Shown: one piece after another, positions 6,500 through 14,748 of the stretch
Layout: every line of letters starts with the position of its first letter
How positions within the stretch are numbered: position 1 is the stretch's first letter
Assembly (NCBI RefSeq): GCF_027451485.1
Contig: NZ_DAIDJE010000076.1
Span: forward strand, 1-36,799
DNA from: Bradyrhizobium sp.
GTDB taxonomy: Bacteria > Pseudomonadota > Alphaproteobacteria > Rhizobiales > Xanthobacteraceae
Reading direction: 5' to 3'
Length of the DNA stretch: 36,799 nt
The notes under the pieces: model-generated
Told to the model about the DNA's origin: nothing
Databases searched by the model: none
What the model saw: only the letters and a program-made list of their open reading frames with translations
Position numbers and translations under genes: made by a program

Positions 6500-7218
6500 G
6501 CCGCGATCCATTCTCGCTTTGGGTCTATCTTTCCCAATCGCCTCTATTGTGGCTGACGGTCACGCTGCTGGTTTATGCGATCGCGGACGCGGTCTCGATC
6601 TGGACGGGCCGGCATCCCTTCGCCAATCCCGTCCTGCATTCGATGTGGATCATCGGGACCTTCCTGAAGCTGACGAATACGTCCTACACGACCTATTTCG
6701 GCGGCGCGCAGTTCGTGCATTTTCTGCTTGGGCCGGCGACCGTGGCGCTCGCTGTCCCGCTTTATGAGAATCGCAAGGTCGTGGCTTCCGCCATCCTGCC
6801 GATGCTGGTGGCGCTCGCCGCGGGTTCGGTCACGGCGGTTGCTTCCGTCGTGGTGCTCGCGCAAGCGGTCGGCCTGCCGCGCGAGGTGGTGCTTGCGATG
6901 GCGCCGAAGTCTGTCACCGCCGGCGTTGCGATGGGCATCAGCGAGTCACTGCATGCCGATCCGTCCTTGACGGCGGTCGCGGTGATCCTGACCGGCATCC
7001 TCGGCGCGATCACTGTCACACCGTTGATGAACTGGATGGGCATCACCGATTTTCGTGCGCGTGGTTTTGCCGTCGGCATCGCCGCCCACGGCATCGGCAC
7101 GGCCCGCGCGTTTCAGGTCGATGCGGTCGCCGGCGTGTTCGCCGGGATAGCGATGAGCCTGAACGCGCTGGTTACCTCGCTGCTGGTGCCACTGGCGGTC
7201 ACCTTGCTGCTGAGGTAA
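6496..7218 (+). CDS. lrgB: LrgB/CidB-family membrane protein
   Basis: A 240-residue integral membrane protein of the LrgB family (PF04172) with about six to eight membrane segments. Diagnostic stretches are LGPATVALAVPLYENR, the MAPKSVTAGVAMGISE motif in the middle and the C-terminal AAHGIGTARAF. It forms a pair with LrgA immediately upstream (ATGA overlap), as is usual for the family. The pair is described as regulating murein hydrolase activity in Gram-positive bacteria and as a carboxylate transporter in other systems; which applies here is unknown. A permease gene follows after 50 nt on the same strand. Confidence 0.93.
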   Translation: MSRDPFSLWVYLSQSPLLWLTVTLLVYAIADAVSIWTGRHPFANPVLHSMWIIGTFLKLTNTSYTTYFGGAQFVHFLLGPATVALAVPLYENRKVVASAILPMLVALAAGSVTAVASVVVLAQAVGLPREVVLAMAPKSVTAGVAMGISESLHADPSLTAVAVILTGILGAITVTPLMNWMGITDFRARGFAVGIAAHGIGTARAFQVDAVAGVFAGIAMSLNALVTSLLVPLAVTLLLR

Positions 7219-7268
7219 CAGAACCCGCAGTCTCAAGGCCCGTTTGCGGGACCAAGAAGGAGATCGTT

Positions 7269-8051
7269 TTGATCATTTCTGCGATTCAGGCGGTGCTCGC
7301 CGTCGGGTCGGGCGCGCTGGTTGGTTTTTCGCTGGGCCTGATCGGAGGAGGCGGATCGATCCTGGCGGTGCCGCTGATGGTCTATGTCGTCGGCGTCACC
7401 GATGCCCACCTCGCGATTGGTACCAGTGCCATTGCGGTCGCGGCCAATGCCGCCATCAACCTGTGGCATCATGCCCGCGGCAGTACCGTGCGATGGTCGG
7501 TCGCGATTCCCTTTGCGGCGGCGGGAATTGCGGGAGCGTTGGTCGGCGCCGTTTTTGGCAAACTGCTCGACGGCCGAAAGCTGCTTGAGCTGTTTGCGCT
7601 GCTCATGCTGGTGATCGCTGCGTTGATGCTCAAGACGCGCGCGCGCGCCGGGGTCGGCGACGTAAGCATCAGCCGGGGTAATATGCCGGCGGTCCTCGGG
7701 CTTGGTCTAACCACCGGCGTCCTGTCCGGATTCTTCGGTATCGGCGGCGGCTTCCTGATCGTGCCGGCCCTGATGTTGGCGACAGGGATGCCGATCATCA
7801 ACGCGGTCAGCTCTTCACTGGTCGCCGTGACGGCCTTTGGCTTGTCGACGGCCGCGAGCTATGCCTGGTCGGGGCTGGTCTCCTGGCAACTCGCCGGACT
7901 GTTCATTGGGGGCGGAGTTGCCGGCGGCCTGCTCGGCACCCGTCTCGCGCGTTTGCTGTCGGGCCAACGGGGCGCGCTCAATGTCGTGTTCGCCTCTGTC
8001 ATTATCCTGGTGGCGCTTTATATGCTCATGCGTAACTTGTTCGCCTCCTGA
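7269..8051 (+). CDS. TauE/SafE-family sulfite/organosulfonate exporter
   Basis: A 260-residue membrane protein with about eight helices in two halves. Each half carries the family glycine-rich signature: GLIGGGGSILAVPLM near the N-terminus and GFFGIGGGFLIVPAL in the middle (PF01925). Such proteins are anion exporters, often for sulfite, sulfoacetate or related compounds. The start is TTG 7269, supported by a strong AAGGAG (7257-7262) seven bases upstream. It is placed 50 nt after lrgB and 20 nt before the DsbA-like gene, so probably in one transcript. The substrate is not deducible. Confidence 0.88.
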   Translation: MIISAIQAVLAVGSGALVGFSLGLIGGGGSILAVPLMVYVVGVTDAHLAIGTSAIAVAANAAINLWHHARGSTVRWSVAIPFAAAGIAGALVGAVFGKLLDGRKLLELFALLMLVIAALMLKTRARAGVGDVSISRGNMPAVLGLGLTTGVLSGFFGIGGGFLIVPALMLATGMPIINAVSSSLVAVTAFGLSTAASYAWSGLVSWQLAGLFIGGGVAGGLLGTRLARLLSGQRGALNVVFASVIILVALYMLMRNLFAS

Positions 8052-8071
8052 TCGTAGATCATGGAGGAGCC

Positions 8072-8758
8072 GTGAGCCAACCGGAGACAAAAATGCAGCA
8101 TTCGATCTATCCGTTTCGGCCAGGCCGGCGGCAAACGCTGAGCCTGTTCGGAGGGGCGGCTGCGGCGCTCGGGCTTGGCGCGCTCGCCATACCTGCGCGG
8201 GCTGAAGAGGAGGAAGTCCTCACCGAAGCGCAGGTATTGCGCGATCCGGATATACCAGTGGCCGGGAATGCGGCGGGAGACATCTCGATTGTCGAATATT
8301 TTGACTATCAATGCCCATATTGCCGCAAGGTCGAACCGGAATTGCGGCAGGTGGTTTCCGACGACGGCAAGGTCAGGCTGATCTGGAAAGACTGGCCAAT
8401 CCTTGGGCCCATGTCCGTCACCGCCTCGCGCATGGCGCTGGCGAGTCGATACCAGGACAAGTTCGTTCAGGCTCACGAGGCGCTGATATCAATCAATTCC
8501 AAGCTGACGGAAGCGAAGATACGCGAGGCGCTCGCTGGCGCCGGCGTCGACATGGATCGTCTTGACCGCGATCTGTCGGCCCGCGCTAACGCGATCGATA
8601 CGACGCTAAAGCGCAACAATGATCAGGCGCTGGCCTTTGATTTCCGCGGCACGCCCTCATTCATCGTCGGGAAATTCCGCGTCCCCGGCGTTTTGACCAA
8701 GGCGCAGTTCACTCAAGCCATAGCTGACGCGCGAAAGGCGGCCGCAGCAAAGAAATAA
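8072..8758 (+). CDS. DsbA-family thiol:disulfide oxidoreductase, Tat-exported
   Basis: A 228-residue periplasmic protein. The N-terminus has a twin-arginine signal (R19-R20 in GRRQTLSLFGG, cleavage near ARAEEE). The thioredoxin-like domain (PF01323/13462 type) carries the CPYC active site (C81, C84) after VEYFDYQ, and the cis-proline loop RGTPSFIVG near residue 195. It would oxidise or isomerise disulfides in secreted proteins, including possibly the four-cysteine proteins encoded upstream (inference). I chose GTG 8072, which follows GGAGGAG; ATG 8093 is the alternative and would still keep the Tat motif. It is the last gene of the 5634-8758 cluster. Confidence 0.9.
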   Translation: MSQPETKMQHSIYPFRPGRRQTLSLFGGAAAALGLGALAIPARAEEEEVLTEAQVLRDPDIPVAGNAAGDISIVEYFDYQCPYCRKVEPELRQVVSDDGKVRLIWKDWPILGPMSVTASRMALASRYQDKFVQAHEALISINSKLTEAKIREALAGAGVDMDRLDRDLSARANAIDTTLKRNNDQALAFDFRGTPSFIVGKFRVPGVLTKAQFTQAIADARKAAAAKK

Positions 8759-8787
8759 TGCTGCGACCGCCTCAAGCCGCCACATTT

Positions 8788-8804
8788 ATTATCGTGACGA
8801 TAAT
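8788..8804. terminator. Short AT-rich hairpin between convergent genes
   Basis: ATTATCG (8788-8794) and CGATAAT (8798-8804) form a perfect 7-bp stem with a TGA loop. It overlaps the stop codon of the small minus-strand gene and lies 30 nt after the DsbA-like gene, so it may end both transcripts. The stem is AT-rich and lacks a T tract, so this is tentative. Confidence 0.4.
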
Positions 8805-8995
8805 TTGATCCAATCCTCGTGGGCACGGGTCTTCAGCACGTGCCAATCGGCGGAGACGACATCCCAATTGACGAGGGTTCGGTTGCTGGCCGCATTCTGG
8901 CCGTTCGCTACGGTTGAAGTGGATTGCGAGTCAGAGATATAGACGCCGGCGAACAGCAGTGCCGCGCCCAAGACCATTCCCAGCAAAACCTGCAT
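8789..8995 (-). CDS. Small single-pass membrane protein of unknown function
   Basis: The preferred product is 68 residues: a hydrophobic helix at the N-terminus (MQVLLGMVLGAALLFAGVYI) and then a polar tail ending near WHVLKTRAHEDWIKLSSR. ATG 8995 is preferred because CGGAG lies eight bases upstream on the minus strand. A longer form from 9073 (94 residues, extra polar N-terminus) has no clear ribosome site. I do not recognise a family. It is convergent with the DsbA-like gene and divergent from the SDR gene. It could be a local envelope protein, but nothing shows a function. Confidence 0.6.
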   Translation of the reverse strand: MQVLLGMVLGAALLFAGVYISDSQSTSTVANGQNAASNRTLVNWDVVSADWHVLKTRAHEDWIKLSSR

Positions 8996-9120
8996 CGCTG
9001 TGGCTCCGAAATTGACGGCGCGACAACGGACTGGCTCGGGATTGGTTCCCGGCATCTCATCGCCTATCTTCATGACAGCAGACCCGGGCGCGTGGCGACG
9101 TGACGAGGAGAAAAGAAAAT

Positions 9121-9861
9121 ATGAGCAACGACAATATGAAGGTCGCGATCGTGACGGGGGCTTCGCGCGGTATCGGTGCAGCTGTGGCCGAGCGTTTGGC
9201 CGCTGACGGGTTCGCCGTCGTGATTAACTACACGGCGAGCGCCGAATCCGCCAAGGCGCTCGTTCGTGCCATCGAAGCGCGCGGGCAGCGAGCGCTCGCC
9301 GCAAAAGCCGACGTGAGCGACGCCCATGCGGTGCGCGGCATGTTTGATGCGGCCGAAAAGGCATTCGGCGGCGTGGACGTGCTCGTCAACAATGCCGGCA
9401 TCATGAAGCTTGCGAAACTCGCCGAGTGCGATGAAACCGCGTTCGACGAGCAGATTGCGATCAATCTCAGGGGCAGCTTCAACGGCATGAGGCAAGCGGC
9501 CAGGCGCCTGCGCGATGGTGGCCGGATCATCAATTTCTCGACCAGCGTGGTCGGTACCAAGCTCGAGACCTACGGTGTCTATGCCGCGACAAAAGCCGCG
9601 GTGGAGACGATGACCGCCATCCTCTCGAAGGAATTGCGTGGCCGCCGCATCACGGTCAATGCGGTAGCGCCGGGCCCGGTATCCACCGAGCTTTTCCTCA
9701 CTGGCAAATCGCCGGAGCTGGTCGAGCGCATGGCCAAGATGCCTCCGCTCGAGCGGCTGGGCACCCCCGAAGATATCGCCGCCGTCGTCTCCTTTCTCGC
9801 AGGCCCCGATGGCGGTTGGGTCAACGGGCAGGTGCTGCGCGCCAATGGGGGCCTGGTGTAA
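9121..9861 (+). CDS. Short-chain dehydrogenase/reductase (classical SDR)
   Basis: A 246-residue NAD(P)-dependent oxidoreductase with a Rossmann fold. The cofactor motif TGASRGIG is at 13-20, the NNAG motif at 90-93, and the catalytic Ser140, Tyr154 and Lys158 lie in YAATK. The arginine in SRG and the neutral residues after beta-2 favour NADP, with low certainty. The 3-oxoacyl-ACP-reductase-like pattern and C-terminal SFLAGPDGGWVNGQ suggest the large FabG-like subgroup; the substrate is unknown. ATG 9121 follows GAGGAG by ten bases; a longer GTG start at 9100 would include that site. It ends 2 bp before the stop of the convergent hydrolase gene. Confidence 0.93.
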   Translation: MSNDNMKVAIVTGASRGIGAAVAERLAADGFAVVINYTASAESAKALVRAIEARGQRALAAKADVSDAHAVRGMFDAAEKAFGGVDVLVNNAGIMKLAKLAECDETAFDEQIAINLRGSFNGMRQAARRLRDGGRIINFSTSVVGTKLETYGVYAATKAAVETMTAILSKELRGRRITVNAVAPGPVSTELFLTGKSPELVERMAKMPPLERLGTPEDIAAVVSFLAGPDGGWVNGQVLRANGGLV

Positions 9862-9863
9862 TC

Positions 9864-10934
9864 CTAGCCGCCGCCCAGCCACCGCAGCATCGGCGCGTTC
9901 ATCTCGCGCGGATAGCAATGGCTGAGATTGTCGACTTCGCGATAGGTGACATCGGCGCCCGCCGCCGCCAGCGCGTCGCGGGCCAATCGCGCCGTTTCGA
10001 CCGGAAACATCCAGTCGAGCGCGCCGTGTACGATGTAGATCGGCAGGCCGCGCAAACGGTCGGCATCGGCCTTCTGGGCCATCAGCGGATGAAACGTTGC
10101 CGCAACCGGCGCGAGATGGGTGAATGGCGAAGCACCTTCGAGCCCGGTGACGTAGCTGAATGTGCCGCCATCGCTCATGCCGGTCAGCAGCAATTTTGTC
10201 GGGTCGATATTCCAGCGGCCGCGCACCGAATCGAGAATGCGCGAGAGGTTGGCGGTGTCTGCGTCTTCGCCCATCAGCGCCCAGGTGGCTCCCAATGCAG
10301 TCGGCGCAACAAGGATCGCACCGAGACTGCGGGCGTCACGCAGCCAGCGCCAGAGGAAGCCCCGGCCATTGCCGCTGCCGCCATGCAGCGCCATCACCAG
10401 CGGCCAGGCGCGGTCGGGCGTGTAATATTCCGGCACGTAGAGCGAGAAGCCGCCGCGACTGCCGGGTTCGTTGTGATCGTGGATGATGCCGGTGATCTCG
10501 GTGGTGGGTGCCGCGAGGCGCTGCAGCAAGGCGGTATCGTCATTAAGATCGGCGTTGAGGAAGAAGCTGCTCACCGGCGGAAATCTGGCCGCCAATGGAT
10601 AGAGCGCCTCTTCCGCGCGTGGCAGCTGGCGCAGCGCACGGAAGGCAAGGGTGATATCTCCGCTGCCGGCTCGCACCGCGCGCAAGCCCGAAAAGGCCGA
10701 TAGCGCCGCATCGCTTGCGGTCTCAAGCGCGTGCTGGACGTCGGCAAACTCGGCCGGCCAATTGGAAAGCCGTGGACGGGCCGAGCTCAGATCGGCATCG
10801 GGTTCGCCGGCAGCCTCCATCACGCGATCGAAGGAGGGTGGGTGAAAATGGCGGGCGATGAACCCCAGCGTTTCGAGTGACTGCATCAGCGGAGGCAACA
10901 CCGCGATCACATCGTCGATCACGGCCTCGCTCAT
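9864..10934 (-). CDS. Alpha/beta-hydrolase, phospholipase/carboxylesterase-like
   Basis: A 356-residue protein. The first 160 residues are a helical region of unknown type. The rest is an alpha/beta-hydrolase: oxyanion stretch VMALHGGSGNG (180-190), nucleophile elbow TGMSDGG with Ser254, acid Asp307 (VHGALDW) and His339 (LSHCYP). This layout matches the predicted-esterase / PHB-depolymerase-like group. The early strand YVPEYYTPDRAWPLV is typical. It probably acts on ester bonds in the cytoplasm, since no signal peptide is seen. The gene starts 17 nt after the HtrA-like gene ends, so the two likely form one operon. Confidence 0.85.
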   Translation of the reverse strand: MSEAVIDDVIAVLPPLMQSLETLGFIARHFHPPSFDRVMEAAGEPDADLSSARPRLSNWPAEFADVQHALETASDAALSAFSGLRAVRAGSGDITLAFRALRQLPRAEEALYPLAARFPPVSSFFLNADLNDDTALLQRLAAPTTEITGIIHDHNEPGSRGGFSLYVPEYYTPDRAWPLVMALHGGSGNGRGFLWRWLRDARSLGAILVAPTALGATWALMGEDADTANLSRILDSVRGRWNIDPTKLLLTGMSDGGTFSYVTGLEGASPFTHLAPVAATFHPLMAQKADADRLRGLPIYIVHGALDWMFPVETARLARDALAAAGADVTYREVDNLSHCYPREMNAPMLRWLGGG

Positions 10935-10951
10935 CTGCGCCGGACCTGCCG

Positions 10952-11923
10952 TTAATGAAGCCGCGGTGCCTTCAACAGCCGCGCGCGGTCGGTCGAGGCG
11001 AGCACGACGTCAAAGGTAACGCCTTCATGGTGCACGGTCAGCGGCACGTCGACACCTGCTGCACCCAATGCCCAGAGCTTTCGGTAGAAGTCGGCCTGCG
11101 AGGCGATCTTGTCGCCGTTGATGGCGAGGATCACGTCGCCGGCCTTGAGTTCGGCGCGCGCCGCCGGCCCCTTGGCGGAAACGCCCACGACGACGACGCG
11201 GTTGTCGATCTCGGTCGAATACATTCCGAGCCACGGTCGCGCCGGCTTGTTGATGCGCCCGAATTTGCGCAAGTCGTCGACGATCGGCTTCAGGAGGTCG
11301 ATCGGCACCACCATGTTGACGTGCTCGGGCTTGCCGTCGCGCTCACGCTCGAGCTGAAGCGAGCCGATGCCGATCAATTCCCCGCGATCCGAAATCAGCG
11401 CCGCACCGCCCCAATTGGGATGGGCCGGGTGGGTGAAGATCGCTTCGTCCAGCATGTATTCCCAATAGCCGGCAAATTCCTGCTTGGCGACGATCTGGCT
11501 CGCCACCGATCGGGTCCGTCCGCCAACGCCGCCCATCACCACGCGATCGCCAACCTTCGCGGCAGCCGACGAGCCAATCGGCAACGGCTCGAGGTCGAGG
11601 CGGCCAAGGGGCTGCACAAGGCCGAAGCCGGTCACCGAATCGAATCCAAGCGCATGGCCCTCCACCACGCGTCCGTCGCCGGCATGCAGCCAGACGGCGT
11701 CAGCCTCGGTGATAAGATAGCCGATGGTCAGCACCAGGCCGTCATCGATGATCACCCCATTGCCTGCGCGCTCCGTGCCGAGCGTCTCGGCGCTGAACGC
11801 GTCGGACGGGATGATCGAATGCAGACCGACCACCGAGGCAAGCGCGTGATCGAGGTCGAAGCGGTAATCGCCGGTCCGGGGCTGATGTGCCGGCGGCACC
11901 TTCCACTCGGTGAGGGCAGGCAT
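10952..11923 (-). CDS. HtrA/S1C-like PDZ protein lacking the catalytic triad (pseudoprotease)
   Basis: A 323-residue protein with a trypsin-like fold (about residues 25-215) and one PDZ domain (about 225-320; GPAARAELKAGDVILAINGD). Alignment by eye to DegP-type proteases puts tyrosine (Y69, LTIGYLI) where the catalytic His is expected, glycine (G99, SVTGFGLV) for the Asp, and tryptophan (W171, PNWGGAAL) for the Ser. All three catalytic positions are changed while the fold motifs GNGVIID and GELIGIGS remain. No signal peptide is evident, so it may be cytoplasmic. The start ATG 11923 follows AGGGAG; a longer frame to 11998 lacks support. A binding or scaffold role is likely. Confidence 0.85.
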   Translation of the reverse strand: MPALTEWKVPPAHQPRTGDYRFDLDHALASVVGLHSIIPSDAFSAETLGTERAGNGVIIDDGLVLTIGYLITEADAVWLHAGDGRVVEGHALGFDSVTGFGLVQPLGRLDLEPLPIGSSAAAKVGDRVVMGGVGGRTRSVASQIVAKQEFAGYWEYMLDEAIFTHPAHPNWGGAALISDRGELIGIGSLQLERERDGKPEHVNMVVPIDLLKPIVDDLRKFGRINKPARPWLGMYSTEIDNRVVVVGVSAKGPAARAELKAGDVILAINGDKIASQADFYRKLWALGAAGVDVPLTVHHEGVTFDVVLASTDRARLLKAPRLH

Positions 11924-12239
11924 CGAGAATCTCCCTGAGGATTGGCGGCGGTTTTGACGCGAGACGTCAACCTGCGGCTCGATCCAAATGGCATCCATAA
12001 GCTCCGCCTTGGGCGGCGGTTTGGAGCCGCAACAATCTTAAGACGCAAATTTTCTTCGGAAAAGACCTTGATCCAGTTGTATTTCCGGCTCGCGCGGACA
12101 TCGCCCGCGTCCTGCTCAGGCACCAAACAGGCGGGCAGTTGCGTCACATCGCCTCCTTGAGCTTTGCTCAATCGGCGCCGTGTTGAAACCGTGCACAAAT
12201 GGTTCGCAACCAGCGCGGCGGCAATACGCATTGGCCGGC
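11924..12239. other. Intergenic stretch without a recognised gene
   Basis: These 316 bp separate the HtrA-like gene from the HNH nuclease gene; both are on the minus strand. Short frames exist on both strands but none has a convincing ribosome site or family motif. The part nearest the HtrA-like gene should hold its promoter. I see no tRNA, strong hairpin or copy of the dispersed element here. Confidence 0.5.
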
Positions 12240-12845
12240 TTACGGATCGAGTTCGGTGTCCCAATAGAGATAGTCGAGCCAGCTGTCGTGCAGATAGTTT
12301 GGTGGAAACAGCCGGCCGTTGCGATGAAGCTGATGCACCGTCGGCGCGAAGGGCTGTTGCTTCGGAAACATCCGCGCCTGCTGCGGCGTCAGGTTACCCT
12401 TCTTCAGATTGCATGGCGAGCAGGCCGCGACGACGTTTTCCCAAGTGGTCTGGCCCCCTTTGCTGCGCGGGATGATGTGGTCGAAAGTCAGATCGTCGCT
12501 CGACAGGCAGTATTGGCAGACGAAACGGTCGCGCAGGAAAACGTTGAAGCGGGTGAAGGCTGGGTGCGTGGTCGGTTTGACAAAGGACTTCAGCGACACC
12601 ACGCTGGGCAACTGGATCTCGAACGTGGGGCTGCGGACGGCCCGGTCGTAATGTTCGACGATGTTCACGCGGTCGAGAAACACCGCCTTGATCGCGTCCT
12701 GCCACGACCATAGTGAAAGCGGATAATAACTCAGCGGCCGGAAATCCGCGTTCAGCACCAATACCGGCCAACCGCCTTGCGAGACATGTGCGTTCAAGTA
12801 ACGCTCCTGGCCTCCATCTAGCTGCGAAGCAGCATGCATTGACAT
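12240..12845 (-). CDS. HNH endonuclease
   Basis: A 201-residue protein with an HNH nuclease core at about residues 105-150. Zinc cysteines form CQYC (110-113) and CSPC (142-145), and the beta-beta-alpha metal motif includes LTFDHIIPRSKGG (D122, H123), N137 and the closing N146. The N-terminal 100 residues (VLNADFRPLSYYPLSLWSW) belong to a broadly conserved alphaproteobacterial HNH family found in housekeeping contexts rather than in phages. The target is unknown. The start could be either ATG 12845 or ATG 12839; neither has a strong Shine-Dalgarno. It is divergent from the ClC gene. Confidence 0.88.
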   Translation of the reverse strand: MSMHAASQLDGGQERYLNAHVSQGGWPVLVLNADFRPLSYYPLSLWSWQDAIKAVFLDRVNIVEHYDRAVRSPTFEIQLPSVVSLKSFVKPTTHPAFTRFNVFLRDRFVCQYCLSSDDLTFDHIIPRSKGGQTTWENVVAACSPCNLKKGNLTPQQARMFPKQQPFAPTVHQLHRNGRLFPPNYLHDSWLDYLYWDTELDP

Positions 12846-12987
12846 ACTACATGCAGCGTGACGGGATTGTGAAGAGCATAGATGGGGTTGCCTGGTTCTG
12901 TCTATTTGTGGCCGGATTGCGAAGGCGCTGCCAAGATCGCAAAAGGGACGCCAAACGAGCGCGACTGACCGCTATGGAAACCGCAAA

Positions 12988-14748
12988 ATGATCACCGAAA
13001 CCCGCTACATCGAGGCGCCACGGCGGCTCCGGGCCTTCGTTCGGGCCCACGAGACGAGCCTCGTGCTTTTGGCGGCACTGGTCGGGGTGGTCGGCGGATT
13101 GGTCGTGGCAGCCATGAGTGCTGCGGTGAACGTGCTTCACACAACCTTGTTCAATCTCAGCTCCGGAGACCGGCTTTCAAGCCAGCTCTCGGTCGATCCC
13201 GTCCGCGCGCTGCTGGTTCCAACCGCCGGCGGGCTTCTGCTCGGAATAGCCTTCCTGTTGCTGCTGCGGTTTCGCCCGGGCCGTGAAATCGACCCGATCG
13301 AGGCCAATGCCTTGCACGGCGGACGAATGTCCTTCCGCGGCAGCGTCATCGTGGCGCTGCAAACCATCTGGTCCAGCGGGGTCGGGGCTTCGGTCGGGCT
13401 TGAGGCCGGATACACCCAGCTTTCAAGCGGGCTGGCGGCATCGCTCGGCCGCGGCTTTCATCTGCGCCGCGCCGATCAACGCTTGATGGTCGGATGTGGC
13501 ACGGCGGCCGCAATTGCAGGCGCCTTCAGTGCGCCGCTGGCAGGTGCCTTCTACGCATTCGAACTCGTGATCGGCGGCTATACGCCTGCGAGCCTCACGC
13601 CGGTCGGGGTCGCTTCGGTCGTCGGCTATTTCGTCGCCCACGCCCTGACGCCGCTCTCGCTTGCCATCGCCACCGGTCCGGTGGTCGGCATTGTCGTCGG
13701 ACGCGACCTTGCGGCGGCAGCGCTGCTCGGGGTTCTCGCCGCCCTGTTCGGGATCGCGATCATGCGCGGCGCCGGGCTGTGCGAAGCCTTGTTATCGAGA
13801 ATCATACGGTGGCCGCCCCTGCGTCCGGCACTGGGCGGTCTCGTCGTCGGCATCCTGGCGTTGCAGACGCCACAGGTGCTGTCGTCAGGACATGGTGCGC
13901 TGCACTTCAACGGCATCGTGACAATGCCGCTCGCATTCATCGGCATGGTCTTCGTGCTGAAGACGACGGCATCCATCGTTTCGCTCGGCTCCGGCTTTCG
14001 CGGTGGCTTGTTCTTCGCCACGCTTTTTCTCGGCGGAATCGGCGGCCGCCTGTTCGCGGAAGCCTTTGGCGGCATCTGGCCGGGTTTGCGCCTCGAATCC
14101 AACATCTACGCCGTTATCGGCATGAGCGCGCTGTCGGCCTCGGTTATCGGTGGGCCGCTGACCATGTCGTTCATCGCGCTGGAATCCACCGGCGATCTCT
14201 GGCTGACGACGGCCGTGCTGGTCGCAGTGATCATTTCGAGCCAGATCACGCGCGAGTTGTTCGGCTATTCCTTTGCCACATGGCGCCTGCACCTGCGCGG
14301 CGAAACCATCCGCAGCGCCGCCGACGTAGGCTGGATCCGCGATCTCACCGTGCGACGGCTGATGCGGCCGGACGTGCTGACCGTGAATGCCGCGACGTCG
14401 ATCGCTGAATTTCGCCAGAAGTTTCCGCCGGGATCGAAGACGCAAGTGGTTGCGGTCGACGATGCCGGCCACTACGCGGGAATGGTGTTCGTGTCGGATG
14501 CGCACGGCCCCGACATTGATGCAAAAAAGAGCCTTAACAGCATCCTCCACTATCCGCGCGTCGTGTTGCATCCCGGGATGAATATCCGGGAGGCGATAGC
14601 GGCGTTCGACGTGACGGAGGCTGAATCGCTCACCGTGGTCGAAGCCGGCGATCAGCGGCCGATCGGGATATTGACCGAGGCGCATGCGATGCGGCGCTAT
14701 GCTGAAGAATCCGAGCGGCGGCGGCGCGAGGTGATTGGCGATGTCTAG
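12988..14748 (+). CDS. ClC-family chloride channel/transporter with C-terminal CBS pair
   Basis: A 586-residue membrane protein. The ClC domain spans about residues 20-435. The region equivalent to GREGP reads GVGASVGLEAGYTQ, with the gating glutamate position kept as E139 but the flanking residues changed. The selectivity-region equivalent is GSGFRGGLFFATLFLGG. Two CBS motifs follow (about 450-575; VRRLMRPDVLTV and ESLTVVEAGDQRPIGILTE), which in related proteins bind adenine nucleotides and modulate gating. Whether it is a channel or an H+/Cl- exchanger cannot be decided. It overlaps the next gene by 8 nt, so the two are probably cotranscribed. Confidence 0.92.
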   Translation: MITETRYIEAPRRLRAFVRAHETSLVLLAALVGVVGGLVVAAMSAAVNVLHTTLFNLSSGDRLSSQLSVDPVRALLVPTAGGLLLGIAFLLLLRFRPGREIDPIEANALHGGRMSFRGSVIVALQTIWSSGVGASVGLEAGYTQLSSGLAASLGRGFHLRRADQRLMVGCGTAAAIAGAFSAPLAGAFYAFELVIGGYTPASLTPVGVASVVGYFVAHALTPLSLAIATGPVVGIVVGRDLAAAALLGVLAALFGIAIMRGAGLCEALLSRIIRWPPLRPALGGLVVGILALQTPQVLSSGHGALHFNGIVTMPLAFIGMVFVLKTTASIVSLGSGFRGGLFFATLFLGGIGGRLFAEAFGGIWPGLRLESNIYAVIGMSALSASVIGGPLTMSFIALESTGDLWLTTAVLVAVIISSQITRELFGYSFATWRLHLRGETIRSAADVGWIRDLTVRRLMRPDVLTVNAATSIAEFRQKFPPGSKTQVVAVDDAGHYAGMVFVSDAHGPDIDAKKSLNSILHYPRVVLHPGMNIREAIAAFDVTEAESLTVVEAGDQRPIGILTEAHAMRRYAEESERRRREVIGDV

